DNA from: Lepidodermella squamata
Lineage: Eukaryota > Gastrotricha
Reading direction: 5' to 3'
Length of the DNA: 64,000 nucleotides
NCBI GenBank assembly: GCA_047495785.1
Contig: JBLDXI010000029.1
Span: forward strand, 620,001 to 684,000
Position numbers and translations under genes: made by a program
Part shown: piece by piece, positions 1 to 11,751 of the stretch
Layout of the letters: the number at the start of each line of letters is the position of its first letter
Numbering within the stretch: position 1 is the first letter of the stretch
Notes under the pieces: generated by a model
Seen by the model: only the letters and a program-made list of their open reading frames with translations
What the model was told of the DNA's origin: nothing
Database searches by the model: none

Positions 1-3000
1 AAGGCGAATGTCCCATCCTGTAAGGCCATGTTACCTCGTTATCAATATAATCAAGCCGCTAGGAGGTGCGAGCGTTTCATTTACGGCGGCTGTCCCCCTG
101 TTGATAACATGTTCCTTACCATGGAGGACTGCAGCGTCACATGCGCGGGAGTTACCGTGGCTCCAACTTCTCCAACTCCGCCTAACTTCAGATGCGTTCC
201 TTTACCTGACATGAGTGACTGCAGTGCTAATTTGCCATACGAGGTATATCGATTCAACATTACAAGTCTGCAATGTGAGCGCGGCTGCAGCAGTAGGAAC
301 AACAGGTTCATGTCTATGGCTGACTGTATCGACGCGTGTCATCCTGTGACTAAACCTCCGAATTACTTACCCCCGATTTGCTTCTTACCGCCGGACTCTG
401 GTACGTGTTTCGGTAGGGCAGTCAACTATTTCTACAATCCCACAACCCGAGATTGTCAGCCTATGAGGTGATTATTGGGAAGTTTCAAGCTTTATATTTA
501 AAAATTCAATTTTAGCTACGGAGGATGCGGCGGCAATGCGAATCGATTCGAAACCAAGGAGCTATGGTAAGGATAATGGACTCAAAACTCAAACTTATTG
601 CTTTACGATTTCCTTTACAGTGATAAAACTTGTAATTCGGCCAGAGTTAGTTGGACTACTCCAGCGACACTGCCAGCTACGACATGGGAGTCCCAAATTG
701 ACCTGTGTAAACTGAGGGCTGATCCAGGACCCTGTAAAGCCCTATTTCCCATGTACTTCTACGATGCCTTATCAAATAAGTGTCAAATTTTCAATTATGG
801 AGGCTGTGATGGGAACGGAAACAGGTTTTCAACCCAAGTTGAGGTAAGCTTTGAAAATTATTTTGTATTCTTTCGAGCTTCCCTTTTTTCTAGTGCGAGG
901 ACAGGTGTTTACCAGGTGGCAGCCAATGGAATCCATTTTTAACAACCACACAGCCCCCACCTTTCACAACTGCAAAAGGGCCAATGTCAACGCTCTGCCC
1001 ACCTGATGCTCCTTTCGCAAAATGCAACTACGATCCTTGTGGGAATGCAACATGCCAAGGTTATCCTGGTGCGAGTTGCGTGCCAAATTTTTGCTACTGC
1101 ACAGCTGATTTCTACCAAAATGGACTGAAAATCAACGCTTGGTGCCGTAATTCCACTACAACAACTCGGGAACCTATGTTGCCGACTAGCCCTTCCCCTC
1201 TATGCTCACCAAAGAATTGTTTGGTCAATCCATGCGATACTAAGAAATGTCAAGGTGAGTTTCTTAAGCAGCCCCGATTCGTAAAAAATATGTTTCTTTA
1301 ATAGGATATCCTTATGCTGAGTGTTATCCTAACTATTGCCGATGCACTCCAGAATTTTTTGTCAACGGTCGGAATATCACCGAATTTTGCTTAATTACTG
1401 CGACGAATCCTCCCCCAGTTCAGGCGGTTTGCCCACCTGGAGTGGAACAGGTCAACTGCATTGAGAACCCTTGCAATTACGCAAAATGCAGTTTGTTCCC
1501 TGATGCTAAATGCGTGCCTAACTTCTGCGGCAAATGCGCCGCTGACTTCTACCTCAACGAGTACAAAATCAGTGAATGCACAGATCTTCGAATTGACTAC
1601 ACAACCCCCTCAGCGCCGTGGTCTAATTGGCCTGGGTCAAGGTGCAACCAACCTGTTGCAGTCGGAAATTGCGATGATAGTATTTCGAAGTTTTTCTACA
1701 ATTCGAGTTCTGGAAATTGCCAATGGTTTTCCTATTCGGGATGCGGCGGGAATGACAACGTTTTCGACACGAAAAAAGAGTGTGAATCTACTTGCAGAGG
1801 CGTGTTTTCAACTATGCCTCCAACTACTGGTAAGATTTCAATTTCACGTATCGAATTGACGGTGAGTTTTTTAAATAGTTCCGATATCCCTGCCTATAAG
1901 TGTTACGTCATGTCCACCTGGGATTTCGCAAGTTACCTGCGCCTATAATCCATGTGAGAATGCAACTTGCCCGGGATATCCAACTGCGACTTGCGTGCCT
2001 ACTAACTGTGGTCAATGTTCGGCGGATTTCTTCCTACAAGGTTACAAAATCCCTCGATGTGCTACAGCAGTTCCGACTGTTCAACCGCCTACTCCAGCGT
2101 GGCAGGCTAATTCACGCTGTAGCTTGCCTCAATCCGTTGGAACATGCAGCCAAAGCATTTGGATGTTCTTCTATAACTCAACTTCTAGCAAATGCGAAAC
2201 ATTCACTTATTCGGGTTGTGGTGGGAATGGAAACCTGTTCAGTAATAGAGCAGAATGTGAGAAAATATGCAATACGACCATTCCTGTCTGGCCATCTCCT
2301 CTAGGCGATAGCAACTGCCCACAAGGCGTTAGAACTGTTCAATGTTTAACCAATCCATGCGAAGGCGCAAGATGCCCGGCTTACCCTGACGCTTTTTGTG
2401 TCCCGACGAATTGCGGAGGTTGTGGTCGAGATTTCTACCTGGGTCGATGGAAAGTCCCGGACTGCTATTCACGTGACCAGCTCGCACCAACAACGCCCTT
2501 CTCATTTCCTTCGGCTAATGTTTGTTATAGGTCGCTTAATCAAGGTCGGGCATGTAACAACCCTGGAACAAGGATGTATTTCTACAATACCACGACTTCG
2601 CAGTGCGAGACGTTTTTCTACGCTGGTTGCGGTCTTGGGGCTACAGACAACGCTTTTCCGAGTTTAGACGTCTGCACCAGTGTTTGTGTTGGTACTGCCC
2701 TAGAAACTACAACGCCTTGGTGGTGGAATCAGGGCTCGTCAACGCCATCCCCGTGGTGGACCACAGGAGGTGGTAGAACGATGCCAGACTTTTGCGCCTT
2801 GGCTCCAGATGCTGGATCAAACTGCCTCGATAAACCCGTTACCAAATACTTTTTCGACGCGCTAACAGGTCAATGCTCCATCTTCTCATACGGAGGCTGT
2901 GCTGGTAATGATAACAGATTCGACTCGCTTCAGCAATGTAACGGGGCTTGTGCGGTCGGTTTGATCTATTCGACAACAATCGGAAATACCGTCGATCCTT

Positions 3001-4084
3001 TTAATGGTGCTTTCCCGATCAACTGCACACTTCCGCAAGATCAAGGCCAGTGTTCAAGCAATATTCCTGCCTACTTCTTCAATATCACTAGCTTGAGATG
3101 CGAGCTTTTCAACTACTCTGGATGTGGTGGGAACAGTAAGATCGAATATTTTTACTCAGAAAAATATATCGTAATTATTACGATATTAGGTAACAAGTTC
3201 TTTACTATGGAAGAGTGTCGATCCGAGTGCGCGCGGGGTGGTAAGATGATACGTGTTCACAAAAATTGCTAAAAACTCTGATGCTAAATTAGTGGATCCC
3301 AACCAACCTGTGCCCTCAGCGAAGCCGTGTTTATCAGAAATCAACGTCAATTGTTTGGTATGATGTTAATTATATACTATAATGCTTGTTTTCAATAATA
3401 TTTCCACTAAGGTCGATCCATGCTTCCAAGCAGTCTGTCAATCATATCCGATGGCTCGCTGTATTCCTAGCACTTGCGGTGGATGCTTTGCAGAGTTTTA
3501 CATAGGATCCGTAAAGGTTGACTGCTCAGGTGGCCGTGTGAACGTTACCGACAGCCAATGTATGTTTGAAGTGGTTATGCTCCATAAATTATAATATTTC
3601 GCATGTTAGGGCAACCTCCGCCTGTTGTTTGCCCTCAAGAAGGAAGTGGTTGTCCAATTAATCCATGTAGAGCTGCGACTTGCGCCGCTCAGCCTTCAGC
3701 CAGGTGTATACCAAACTACTGCAGCAACGCTTGTTCGGCCGATTTCTACGACGTCTACAACAGGAAAGTCAACTGTACCACAGGTAAGACTGCGAACCCT
3801 CCGTTACCCTCCCAACTAATCGTAATGTAGGTAAACCTGTCTTCTCCACAACACCCTTAGCCCGAGCCTCCTCCGCTGCGGTTGCTACAACCAGCAGAGG
3901 GGGTCATTGGGACTTTTTAACAACAAAAGCCACGCTAACAACTAACGCACCGGCTGTGACGTCGAACCGTAGTGAAATGCTCGAAACAGCAGCACCTATT
4001 TCGAACAGACCCCGCAACACAGCTTCTAACGATGCATGCATCTCAACAATTTTAGTCACAATGCTAATTTTTACTCGAATTTAA
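1..4084 (+). CDS. Large multi-Kunitz secreted or surface protein, 5' end outside the window
   Basis: The protein is already open at base 1. Exons: 1-467, 516-566, 621-843, 894-1254, 1305-1829, 1879-3135, 3190-3240, 3293-3357, 3412-3559, 3610-3783, 3831-4084; about 1,191 residues are visible. Nine Kunitz domains are seen (C-x-C, YFYN, C, F-x-YxGCGGNxNxF, C, C), interleaved with seven copies of a second module of the form PC-x4-C-x2-YP-x-A-x-C-x3-x-CGGC-x-A-DFY-x6-V-x-C. The order is K K K K M M M K M K M K K K M M. The second Kunitz has a shortened C3-C4 loop (CERGC). The residue after Cys2 (P1) is Lys in domains 1 and 4, Phe in domain 3, and acidic or small elsewhere, so only some domains look like trypsin-type inhibitors. 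The C-terminal tail is Thr/Ala-rich and ends in a short hydrophobic stretch, possibly a GPI signal. An AATAAA at 4198 fits the 3' end. The start and signal peptide lie upstream. Confidence 0.9.
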
Positions 4085-4197
4085 AACATTTTTCACTTTA
4101 TAGTATGCTTCCTTGTAGTAATTGTAGATCTTTTTCTTGCCGGTGTCTATTCCTCTACGTATTTAGCAAAATCTTTCCTTGAACGCTGAAAGTTTGT

Positions 4198-4203
4198 AAT
4201 AAA
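4198..4203 (+). promoter_or_regulatory. Polyadenylation signal AATAAA
   Basis: AATAAA lies 114 bases after the stop codon of the large Kunitz gene. The next Kunitz coding sequence opens only about 50 bases downstream. Confidence 0.5.
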
Positions 4204-4252
4204 ATCGAAGCAAATCGCTCCTCAGAGTAAAATTTTGCCGGGATATAACCAG

Positions 4253-5454
4253 GAAACCCAGTCGCCCCCTCACAAAACCTCTGTTTCCTACCTCCCGATC
4301 TTGGCCAACCCTGCGAATCCGGCTTACCAACCATACCTCGCATTTACTACTATTACGACTATAAATCGGACAAATGCACGCCGTTCAGTTTCACGGGCTG
4401 TGGCGGTAATGAGAACAGATTCGACCTCTTGGAGTACTGCTTAGAACTATGCGACCCTGATTACGCGGATTGGACCATGTCAACCCTGAGAATTCCGACG
4501 ACAACCGACGACATAGACGGATCGGGATCAGGATCCGGATCCGGATCAGGAAGTGGTGGGATTTCATTTATAAGACCCTTCATCCTTCATCATTTCAGCT
4601 CTTTAGTAGTAGAAATACCTACTGCTTATTTAGTTCTAACTGGTTAAGCCTTCTATGGATGAACTTTTTATTTAGGTGAATCCCCGCCCACTGAAGAGCC
4701 GGTTGCTATTGAAACAACAACTGGTTCAACCCTTCCGGGAGGGTGGCAAATGCCAAGCATTTGCATGGAACAAGCCGACCCGGGTTACTGTGATGGCCAA
4801 ATCGGAGCTTTCTTCTTTGATTTCAACACTTTCAAGTGCAGAAATTTTCTTTGGACAGGTTGCGGGGGTAAGTTTCGGTACAGCATGTGAACCCAAAATA
4901 AGTTTTGTCATTAGGCAACAGCAACAGATTTGAAACGTACAACGAATGTGAAATGGCATGTAATCTAAGAAGATATCTTGAGACTACAACGACGACCCAA
5001 GTCACGACTACTACTGCTGGGGCAACATCAGTCAAAACATCTACAACGACTGGAAAGCCCTCAAGTTAGTCCTATCATATTGCTATAGACTGCATGTGAC
5101 CCTATTTTTCTAGAATGTCTAAGTGTCACCTTCGGTGAGCTGGTCATGCAAAACAAGTCGCTGCTCAACTGCTTCCAGTTACCTACTACCCGTTATCAGT
5201 TCAACAGGAATTCTTCAAAATGCGAGGGCTTCACCTTCGTAGGATGTCCTGAGGTGTCTAAACTGGTTGAAAATCTGTTTGATTCCTTTGATCGATGCGA
5301 AAATGAGTGCGTTGCCGTTAAGCCGGAAAGTGGAGCCGCTGTTGGCGCTAAGAAAAATGATGGATGCTTCGCTCAGCCAAACCTTATGCTGCAAATCACC
5401 CTAATGTTGACCCTCCCGCTGTTAAACAAACTAATAACAAAAAACAAAAGTTGA
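4253..5454 (+). CDS. Second Kunitz protein, three domains, first exon unresolved
   Basis: Exons: about 4253-4555, 4676-4867, 4915-5064, 5114-5454; 327 residues are visible. Domain 1 (about 4290-4450) and domain 2 (about 4760-4970) are normal six-cysteine Kunitz domains with TGCGGN. They are joined by a Gly-Ser dipeptide linker at 4517-4555 and a Thr-rich spacer. Domain 3 (about 5114-5310) is divergent, with a long C1-C2 spacing and an insertion after C4. The C-terminus after Cys is hydrophobic and Leu-rich, then Lys-rich, so a GPI-type tail is possible but unproven. No methionine or signal peptide could be joined convincingly to the first visible exon. An acceptor at 4252 (ataaccag) is the best candidate. 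The piece could also be a downstream part of the preceding gene reached by alternative splicing. Transcript evidence would decide. Confidence 0.75.
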
Positions 5455-5516
5455 AACTTGTTAAATTCAACCCTAATTAATGTCTGTCCTTAAAACCCGT
5501 GAGCTTGAAATACAAA

Positions 5517-6786
5517 ATGCAAGGAGTCGTATTGTTAAAACATTTGCGAGTTGTGAGAGCTTTAAATTTTGCAGGAACGCCTTGCAACATTTTCGAGGAT
5601 CGTTTCTTTCCAGAATTCACAACACCACAACCTTTCATAGTTGACGGGATCGATTTTACGAACTGCAATGGGCTTTATTGCGTATCTAATCCAGAGGTAC
5701 TGATTCGAGTTGGATAAATCATTTCAAGTTGTTTTGCTTTTCAGGCCGAGTGTAGAGTGAACTCAGAGACTTACTACGTCATCGAGTTTTTCGTCCATGA
5801 CAAGCCTATTCAGTGCACGAAAATTGGGTTAGTGCAAGCAGGGGAGCGAAAGAAATTAAAGACCAGACAAGCATGGCCTGGTAACAGCCCAACGTGCCAT
5901 GATCTTCAATGCCTGGAATATCCCCAGGTAAAACTAACTAACAATGATTATTTCTTCGTCGTTTTATGTCAATCAAAAGGCTGTGTGCAAAGTCAACCAG
6001 GTAACGTCAGAGGCAGAGTTTTTCGAAGGAAATCATCCAGTGAAGTGCACGCGTGTTGCAATCAGTCGAATTCCATCAATTTGGCAGGCTCCGGCGATTC
6101 CACCCTATATTCCAGAAACACCGACTCCAGAGTTACCTACTGAGTACCCGCTGATCCCTCAGCTACCAGCAAAGTGTGACGGATTAATTTGCGTCTCAGT
6201 GCCTCAGGCTCGATGCTTTTCCAACCCTGATACTGGGATGATCGAATTTTACGACGGAGGGGAGAAGATTGAGTGCTCGGAGGTCACTCATAGGCTAACG
6301 CCCCCTGATATCGCCAACAACTACTTCCCAATGCTTCAAACTGAGAAAGCACCCTCTTGCGACGGTCTGCGCTGCCTGTCGCATCCTCAGGTTGCTCTAC
6401 AAGTTTTAATTATAGTGTTCATATTTTTAGTTGAATTATTGTAGGCTGAGTGTCGCGTCAATTTACACACGTCTGTTGCTGAGTTTTACCTTCATGGAGA
6501 GAAAATTACCTGCTTGAACGTGGCAGCTGATCATCAAATAGCCAAAAACGACTGCGCTAGTAATCAAGTTTCTATGGACGAAAACATTCCCACGTGCCGC
6601 GATCTGAGGTGTTTGACTGACTTGGAGGTGAGTAATTACCGACAATCTACTCGCTTACATTATAATATGAGCTTGTATTTCTGTCAGGCGGTATGCGAGG
6701 TGAATCGATCGTCGGCAAAGGTTGAGTTCTTCAAAAACGGAGCGAAAATAGCCTGTCCTTATGTGATCAACATGCCGTCGAGCTAG
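5517..6786 (+). CDS. Protein of five tandem derived Cys modules
   Basis: Exons: 5517-5696, 5745-5927, 5980-6390, 6445-6627, 6688-6786; all are multiples of three, giving 351 residues. It consists of five repeats of C-[DN]-x-L-x-C-x4-P-[QE]-A-x-C-x-V-N-x7-EF[FY]-x4-K-[IV]-x-C. This looks like the non-Kunitz module of the first gene after loss of the CGGC segment. Four of the five modules are split by a phase-0 intron at exactly the same place, between P-[QE] and A-x-C. The middle module (about 6174-6276) is uninterrupted. A Pro-rich linker lies at about 6085-6165. The start is uncertain: Met at 5517 gives a weakly hydrophobic N-terminus rather than a clear signal peptide, and it sits only 62 bases after the previous stop. 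Function is unknown; by module similarity it is probably extracellular. Confidence 0.75.
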
Positions 6787-7024
6787 TAGGCGTAACTAGC
6801 TCAACTAACGCTCTGATTAGCCAAATCGCCATGGCTAAGTCACGCAGAACCAATGAATAATATCGCATTACCCCTCATCCAATGCGCCAACCTCCTCTAT
6901 TAAATTGACAAAATTTGACCGCCCTAATGAGATCGCAGCAAAACTGAAGATAATTGAAAAAATACAATTTATTCGTAACTATAAGAGCAGTGATTGAGAA
7001 TACATTATGTAACCACGTTTATTT

Positions 7025-7740
7025 CTACCGGGATTCATTAACTTCGACTAGAGGGCTTCTAATGCACTGTTTCATACAGGATGTGTAGGTTTGAAAGCCG
7101 TTGAAAATGATGCCACAGCATGATGCTGCCAAGGAATAGCAGTTTTTCGTCGCCGGGTCGTATTTGTATACATGCTTACGGCAACCATGACAACTTCGCT
7201 CACACCCGTGTCCGTAGGCGATCATTACAGGACCGTGGCATTGCTCATCCTCATCCTTCAAGTCTATAAAAGTCAATTGTAATTCAAAATGTCAAAGCTT
7301 TGTATGATATCTCTTACCGAATTTGCGGAGCAGAGCCCGGCGAGACATTCCAGTTGAATTTGATGTTTTGCAAGTCTGTTCACAGCTAGATTTCGAGCAG
7401 AAGTGATTGCCCCACTTCGGACACCCCAAATCAGGTTTCTGCTCGCACTCGCCGGTTTGAGAATTGAATGCAAAATAAACTGCGCCTGGAACAGTATTTT
7501 CGCGTATGCATCCTTTTGGAAGAATCGGCTGTGTGCATCTCAAGTCGTCTACTTGAAATTTCGGCACGTCGCGTCGTGCTTGAGTCCACGGAACCGCTGG
7601 CATCTCGCAGCTGAAACAGAAAAAGAGGGATTAAGAGTGAAATTCAAGTTAGATCATCAATGATTCGGAACATACCTTGAGAGCACAACCAGCATGCAGA
7701 GGTTGTAGGCAATAGCAACAGCTTGAATATTCAGAAACAT
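7025..7740 (-). CDS. Two-domain Kunitz-variant secreted protein (copy 1)
   Basis: Exons on the complement: 7740-7676, 7610-7318, 7263-7025; 198 residues. Exon 1 encodes a hydrophobic signal peptide (MFLNIQAV..LVVLSSC). Domain A has the Kunitz spacing (RC..GC..FAFNSQTGEC..LGC..C..C) plus a seventh cysteine in the NHFC segment where Kunitz domains normally have N-x-F. Domain B keeps the C-terminal half (KYDPATKNC, SCCG, NGF-x-T-Y, C, C) but adds GC-x3-C-x2-C and a CC pair. The P1-equivalent residue in domain A is Ile, not basic. Intron phases (2, then 1) match the three other copies at 8.6, 12.7 and 18.9 kb. The extra cysteines imply an altered disulfide pattern; inhibitory activity is inference only. 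This copy has the longest first exon and the longest C-terminal tail. Confidence 0.85.
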
Positions 7741-8590
7741 TTTGTTGGCGAAGGATTTCGAAAAAAGATTATACTGACTGTTAGTTCACCGCTGAAATGA
7801 TGCTTAAATGCAGTAGCCAGCGCGTGCAATTAAGGAAGTAGATTGCTAATTAGGTAGAGAAATGAACAAGATCGAGTGACCAAACAGCGTCGCTACGTGA
7901 TTTCGGCTGCATTTTCTCGCGTCAAGTCGACTTATTGATTCCAATTTGTGTATGAACAATTTGCAAAATACTAACGACAGATTCATTATACAAGCCTACA
8001 CTCGCTAACGACCCAGACGATGAGCTTAATGAGACGATCGATCTGAGTTCGTTTGACAGAAGAGTTCACGTCTTGTTTATAGCGATGAAATACTATGCAA
8101 GACGATTTAGCGAGACGATAAAATCCGCCAAAAGCGCGATGTTTTTAGAAACGTAAGAATTGTTTGAACTCAAATGAATCAGCAAATGTCGTTGAAACGT
8201 CGGTATTTGAATCAGCATTTCGTCCGATTGCGCCACTGAATTCTTAAATACCATTCGTTTAAATTTCCATCGGATGTTACATCTCATGTGAGTTGTGGGA
8301 ATTATCCCAGCTATAAAATAGCTGATGGGTGCCAGAGTACAAAGCATCAGGAATAATGGATGAAGATGTTTCCACCAGAATATTTCCGCAGCTTTGTTGA
8401 TATAAACTATTTTTATTTCAGTGTTACGCGCCGTGAACGTTTGGTGATCATGAACAAAATAAAGAAAAACGAAATGATTCCAAATGTTACAATAAAAAAA
8501 TGGTCCGACGTGTTGAGTTTACGAAAAAAATAGTGAACATCGAGGTAAGACCAAGATAAGAGCGGCCTGATTCGCTAAATTGCATATAAT
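7741..8590. other. Spacer between Kunitz-variant copies 1 and 2
   Basis: AT-rich spacer of 850 bases upstream of copy 1 and downstream of copy 2. I see no supported coding sequence. It must contain the copy 1 promoter, but no clear TATA box stands out. Confidence 0.4.
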
Positions 8591-9323
8591 TTATTGCTGC
8601 TTTTTCATGCATTGACCCATGCATGTTCCATAAGTTTTAAAGCCGTTGTATATGAGCCCACAACAGGCGGCAGCTAAGGAGTAGCAGTCATTCGTCGCCG
8701 GATCGTACTTGTAAACATGCTTGCGACACGAATTGACACCACGATCGCATCCGGAACCGTACGCAATCATGACAGGCCCAGTGCACTGCTCTTGGGGATC
8801 TTTTGTCTCTGAAATTAATACAATCGATGCAAGTGGATCTTATTCTCCAATTATTACCGTATGTCCGCAAAAGAGCTCGGCGGTGCATGGTCGGCGTAGA
8901 AATGTTCCGGCAAGCTTGTTCACAGCTAGCCTTCGAACAGAAATGATTGCCCCATTTCGGGCATCCCAAGTCTGGTTTTTGCTCGCATCGCCCGGTTTGG
9001 GAATTGAAAATGTAGAAAAAAGTGCCAGGTATGACTGTATCGCTGCTGCAGCCCTTCGGTGAGATGGGCTGTGTGCATCGCAGATCGGTTACTTCATATT
9101 TAGGGATATCGCGGCGATGTTGCGACCATGGAATTGCTGGCACAGAGCACCTGTCACATAGCATAATCAGTTATTGGTGCAACAAATTGTGAGGAAGTGA
9201 GGGATTCCCCTTTCATTACAGGCCTATTATGATAAAGATCTGTGAAATTCCTTGTTTGACCATCACTTACCATGACAAAGTCACCAACAAGCAAATCATT
9301 TGAGTGATAGCTATAACATTCAT
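8591..9323 (-). CDS. Two-domain Kunitz-variant secreted protein (copy 2)
   Basis: Exons on the complement: 9323-9271, 9150-8858, 8808-8591; 187 residues. A 53-base first exon encodes a signal peptide (MNVIAITQMICLLVTLSW). Domain A carries the family's seven cysteines, including NHFC, with Ser at the P1-equivalent position. Domain B has SGC, then SC four residues later where the paralogs have C-x2-C, followed by KYDPATNDC, ACCG, NGF-x-T-Y and two terminal cysteines. The gene ends in a short Lys/Gln tail. Splice sites and phases match the other copies, and the first intron is 120 bp. It lies head-to-tail with copy 1 on the same strand, as expected for tandem duplication. Confidence 0.87.
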
Positions 9324-11751
9324 GCTTCGGCCGTTGATCTAGAAATTGCTCGAGGTTACGAAAATGATTAAAATGCCGTTAAGATTCATTAACTTGTTCA
9401 GTGCTTAAATACTATAACAAGATAGCAATGCGAGCTTATTAGTCGCGTATTATAGAGAATTAACAAGGGATATTAAATAGCCTGCGTGACCACTACTTCG
9501 TGTCCGCACCCGAATTCCTCGCGAGCTATCCGAGTTCACTTTGAAATTTACCCAGCTTAGACATGCACCCATATTATAGTCTGCTGACCACGAGTGACGA
9601 ATCTCAGACAAATAAACCTTTGCAATATCGACATTCATGTTTTCAAATTTCGTTGGATTTCGAAAATCTTCGCTACTCAGGGTCTCTTCTTCCACTTTCA
9701 AACATATATTTTGCGTAATTCAGCCAGCTAACAACTTTGATGCTTTGATAACGAGAATAATAGACTTCTGGAGTTTATATTTAGTCAGCTAAGAAATTTG
9801 AGAACCTGTTATTTCCTTGTCTGTCCACTCGATGGCGCCATGCAATAATTGGCTGATTAGTTATTCAGCAGACGAACTAACAACATACTCAGAGCCCTGT
9901 TGAGGTATTGTATTTTTATTAACGTCAGTGCATCTTCACCTTTAGCCAGAAGCTTTTTCCTTTCTAGACAAAATAGATCAGCAGTGGAGCAAAGCGAAAA
10001 GCGAAATGGCTTGACATGGGTGTTGCATTACGCACCAAAGTGAGCTATCGGAAAACAGCTAACGTCCAAAAATAGCAAATAAGGAATTTGAAGTAATTAA
10101 GTCAATATCTGCATATCTATATTTATGCATTCCACGATGTCCGATAAACATTCCACGGTGACTCGCGTGACTTCCGAACGTGTCGGCTCGCATGACCAAC
10201 CAGTCGGAGAAACATGAGCTCTTTGATTTGTTTCATATTGTATTAGCCTCATCCGATGCTGACGGTTGAGATGATTACAATTGTGAAGCTTTGTTGACTT
10301 GGCAGAAAGAAAAAAGACCAGTGAAATGGTAAGCAAGAGACCTGCGGCAGCATAGGCAGAGTTAGGATTCAGGGCGCGACTGCCGGCGCATCCCGACTCT
10401 GATTCTTAGAGAATGGGTTGTGATATTTGAAACCAGCGGGGTTGAGGCATCCTGAGCGGGCTCGGAAGTCCTGGACATTACAACTCACCATTTGGCAACC
10501 GTAGCGGCAGAGCCCCGGTGTCGTACAACTACAGGAGCTACGAAATCTTTGGAGCTGACTCACAATTCACAATCGCTATGAGGCTTCCAAATTTATTGCT
10601 TATTTAGAGTGGTAAGGCGCGATCTTTTTACCATCGTTGAAAAGTAACTACTATTTTTGGGATTTGGAATTAATTCGAAATAAACGATCCTTAGCCGTTT
10701 AGTGCTCAAACCTAATAGACAACCAAGTGGTAATAAACAAAACTTTAATTTTTCCATGTAATTAGATGTGCTGAAAGCGAAAAATGCCCATATTTTGGTG
10801 GTTTGACAGTCACCTGGGAAAAATGTTGCCAAGAAATAAAGAAAAGAAATACAGTGGAACCCTGATTTCCCGTCTTCTGCTGTTCCACGAATATCCTGAC
10901 GGGAAATCTAGGTCCTTTTGCGAGTTTTTGCCGCACTCACCAAAGTCGCATCCTTTGCCACGATAAGATGAATTTTCCGCTAGTTTCGAGTCCATACTGC
11001 TATTAGTCCCAAGCGCCATGCATGAAATCCCGGAACGCGGCAAAATTCGGGGAAGAATAAACCGCAATATCGGGGCGTAAATTCCAAGGAATTTTATGGC
11101 TCTCATTCACAATTATTCATTTTTATGGTTGTATCATGCATGAGACCTACAGGAAGTCTCATGGTATCATGGGCATAAGTCTCATTCAACGAAAACGGTT
11201 GCCAAATTGTAAGTCCTTATTAAACACGTGCGAAACGGGGCGTTTCAACGATCATGCAATAAAAGCCTTCAGGCCGCCATGCCCTGTCATAGAGCGTGGA
11301 TGATACGGCCTGAATTCAAGAATCGCTTGTAAGCTCTCTACAGTTTAATAAGTGCATGAATTCATGCCTTACCTTTTGATTTTCGCCGTGTAGTAGTTTA
11401 TGTAAGTCTTTACTTCAGGAAGAGGTCAAGTGTCGAGCTTGAGTAATGACTTGGAGTTTGAGTAAAATTCCCCTTCGGTTTCGTAATACAATAGCTGGGC
11501 CCTTCAAACAGCTCCTGGCATTACTTGAACCCTTTGATGAACCCTTTGACAAGAAAAGAGGATGTTATTCCGCTCATTTTGCTGTCATTTTCATTCGATA
11601 ACATGTCAGTCATCAGTGCCTATACATGGAGGTGAGTGAGTAATAATCATGATGGGACGAAAAATTTAATTAACGAGCCTTAGCCATATTTCGGCAGCTT
11701 CAGACTCGGCAGATTTCTTCGCGGGTAATATTTTAGCACATTAAATGAACG
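9324..11751. other. Long spacer, mostly featureless
   Basis: The 2.4 kb between copy 2 and the small secreted-peptide candidate holds an inverted-repeat transposon fragment at about 10852-10925. A cysteine-rich reading on the minus strand lies at about 10369-10563 (SCSC..GLCRYGCQ..SC..GC), followed at 10100-10350 by a reading with a hydrophobic segment (LLLTISLVFFLSA). These two readings lie in different frames and I could not join them with convincing splice sites. They may be a decayed or unresolved small cysteine-rich gene. Nothing else is supported. Confidence 0.3.
10852..10925. repeat. Copy or fragment of a CAGTG-ended inverted-repeat element
   Basis: It begins CAGTGGAACCCTGATTTCCC and shares about 70 bp, including the motif CCTGACGGGAAATCTAGG, with 14597-14669. 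The terminal sequence resembles the CAGTGGAACC-type ends known from pogo/Tigger-like DNA transposons. That link is by memory of family termini, not by search. The other end was not found. Confidence 0.5.

Noticed and set aside
4517-4555. GGATCAGGATCC-type tandem run as a possible regulatory repeat or satellite
   Set aside because: It is in frame and encodes a Gly-Ser linker in the second Kunitz protein.
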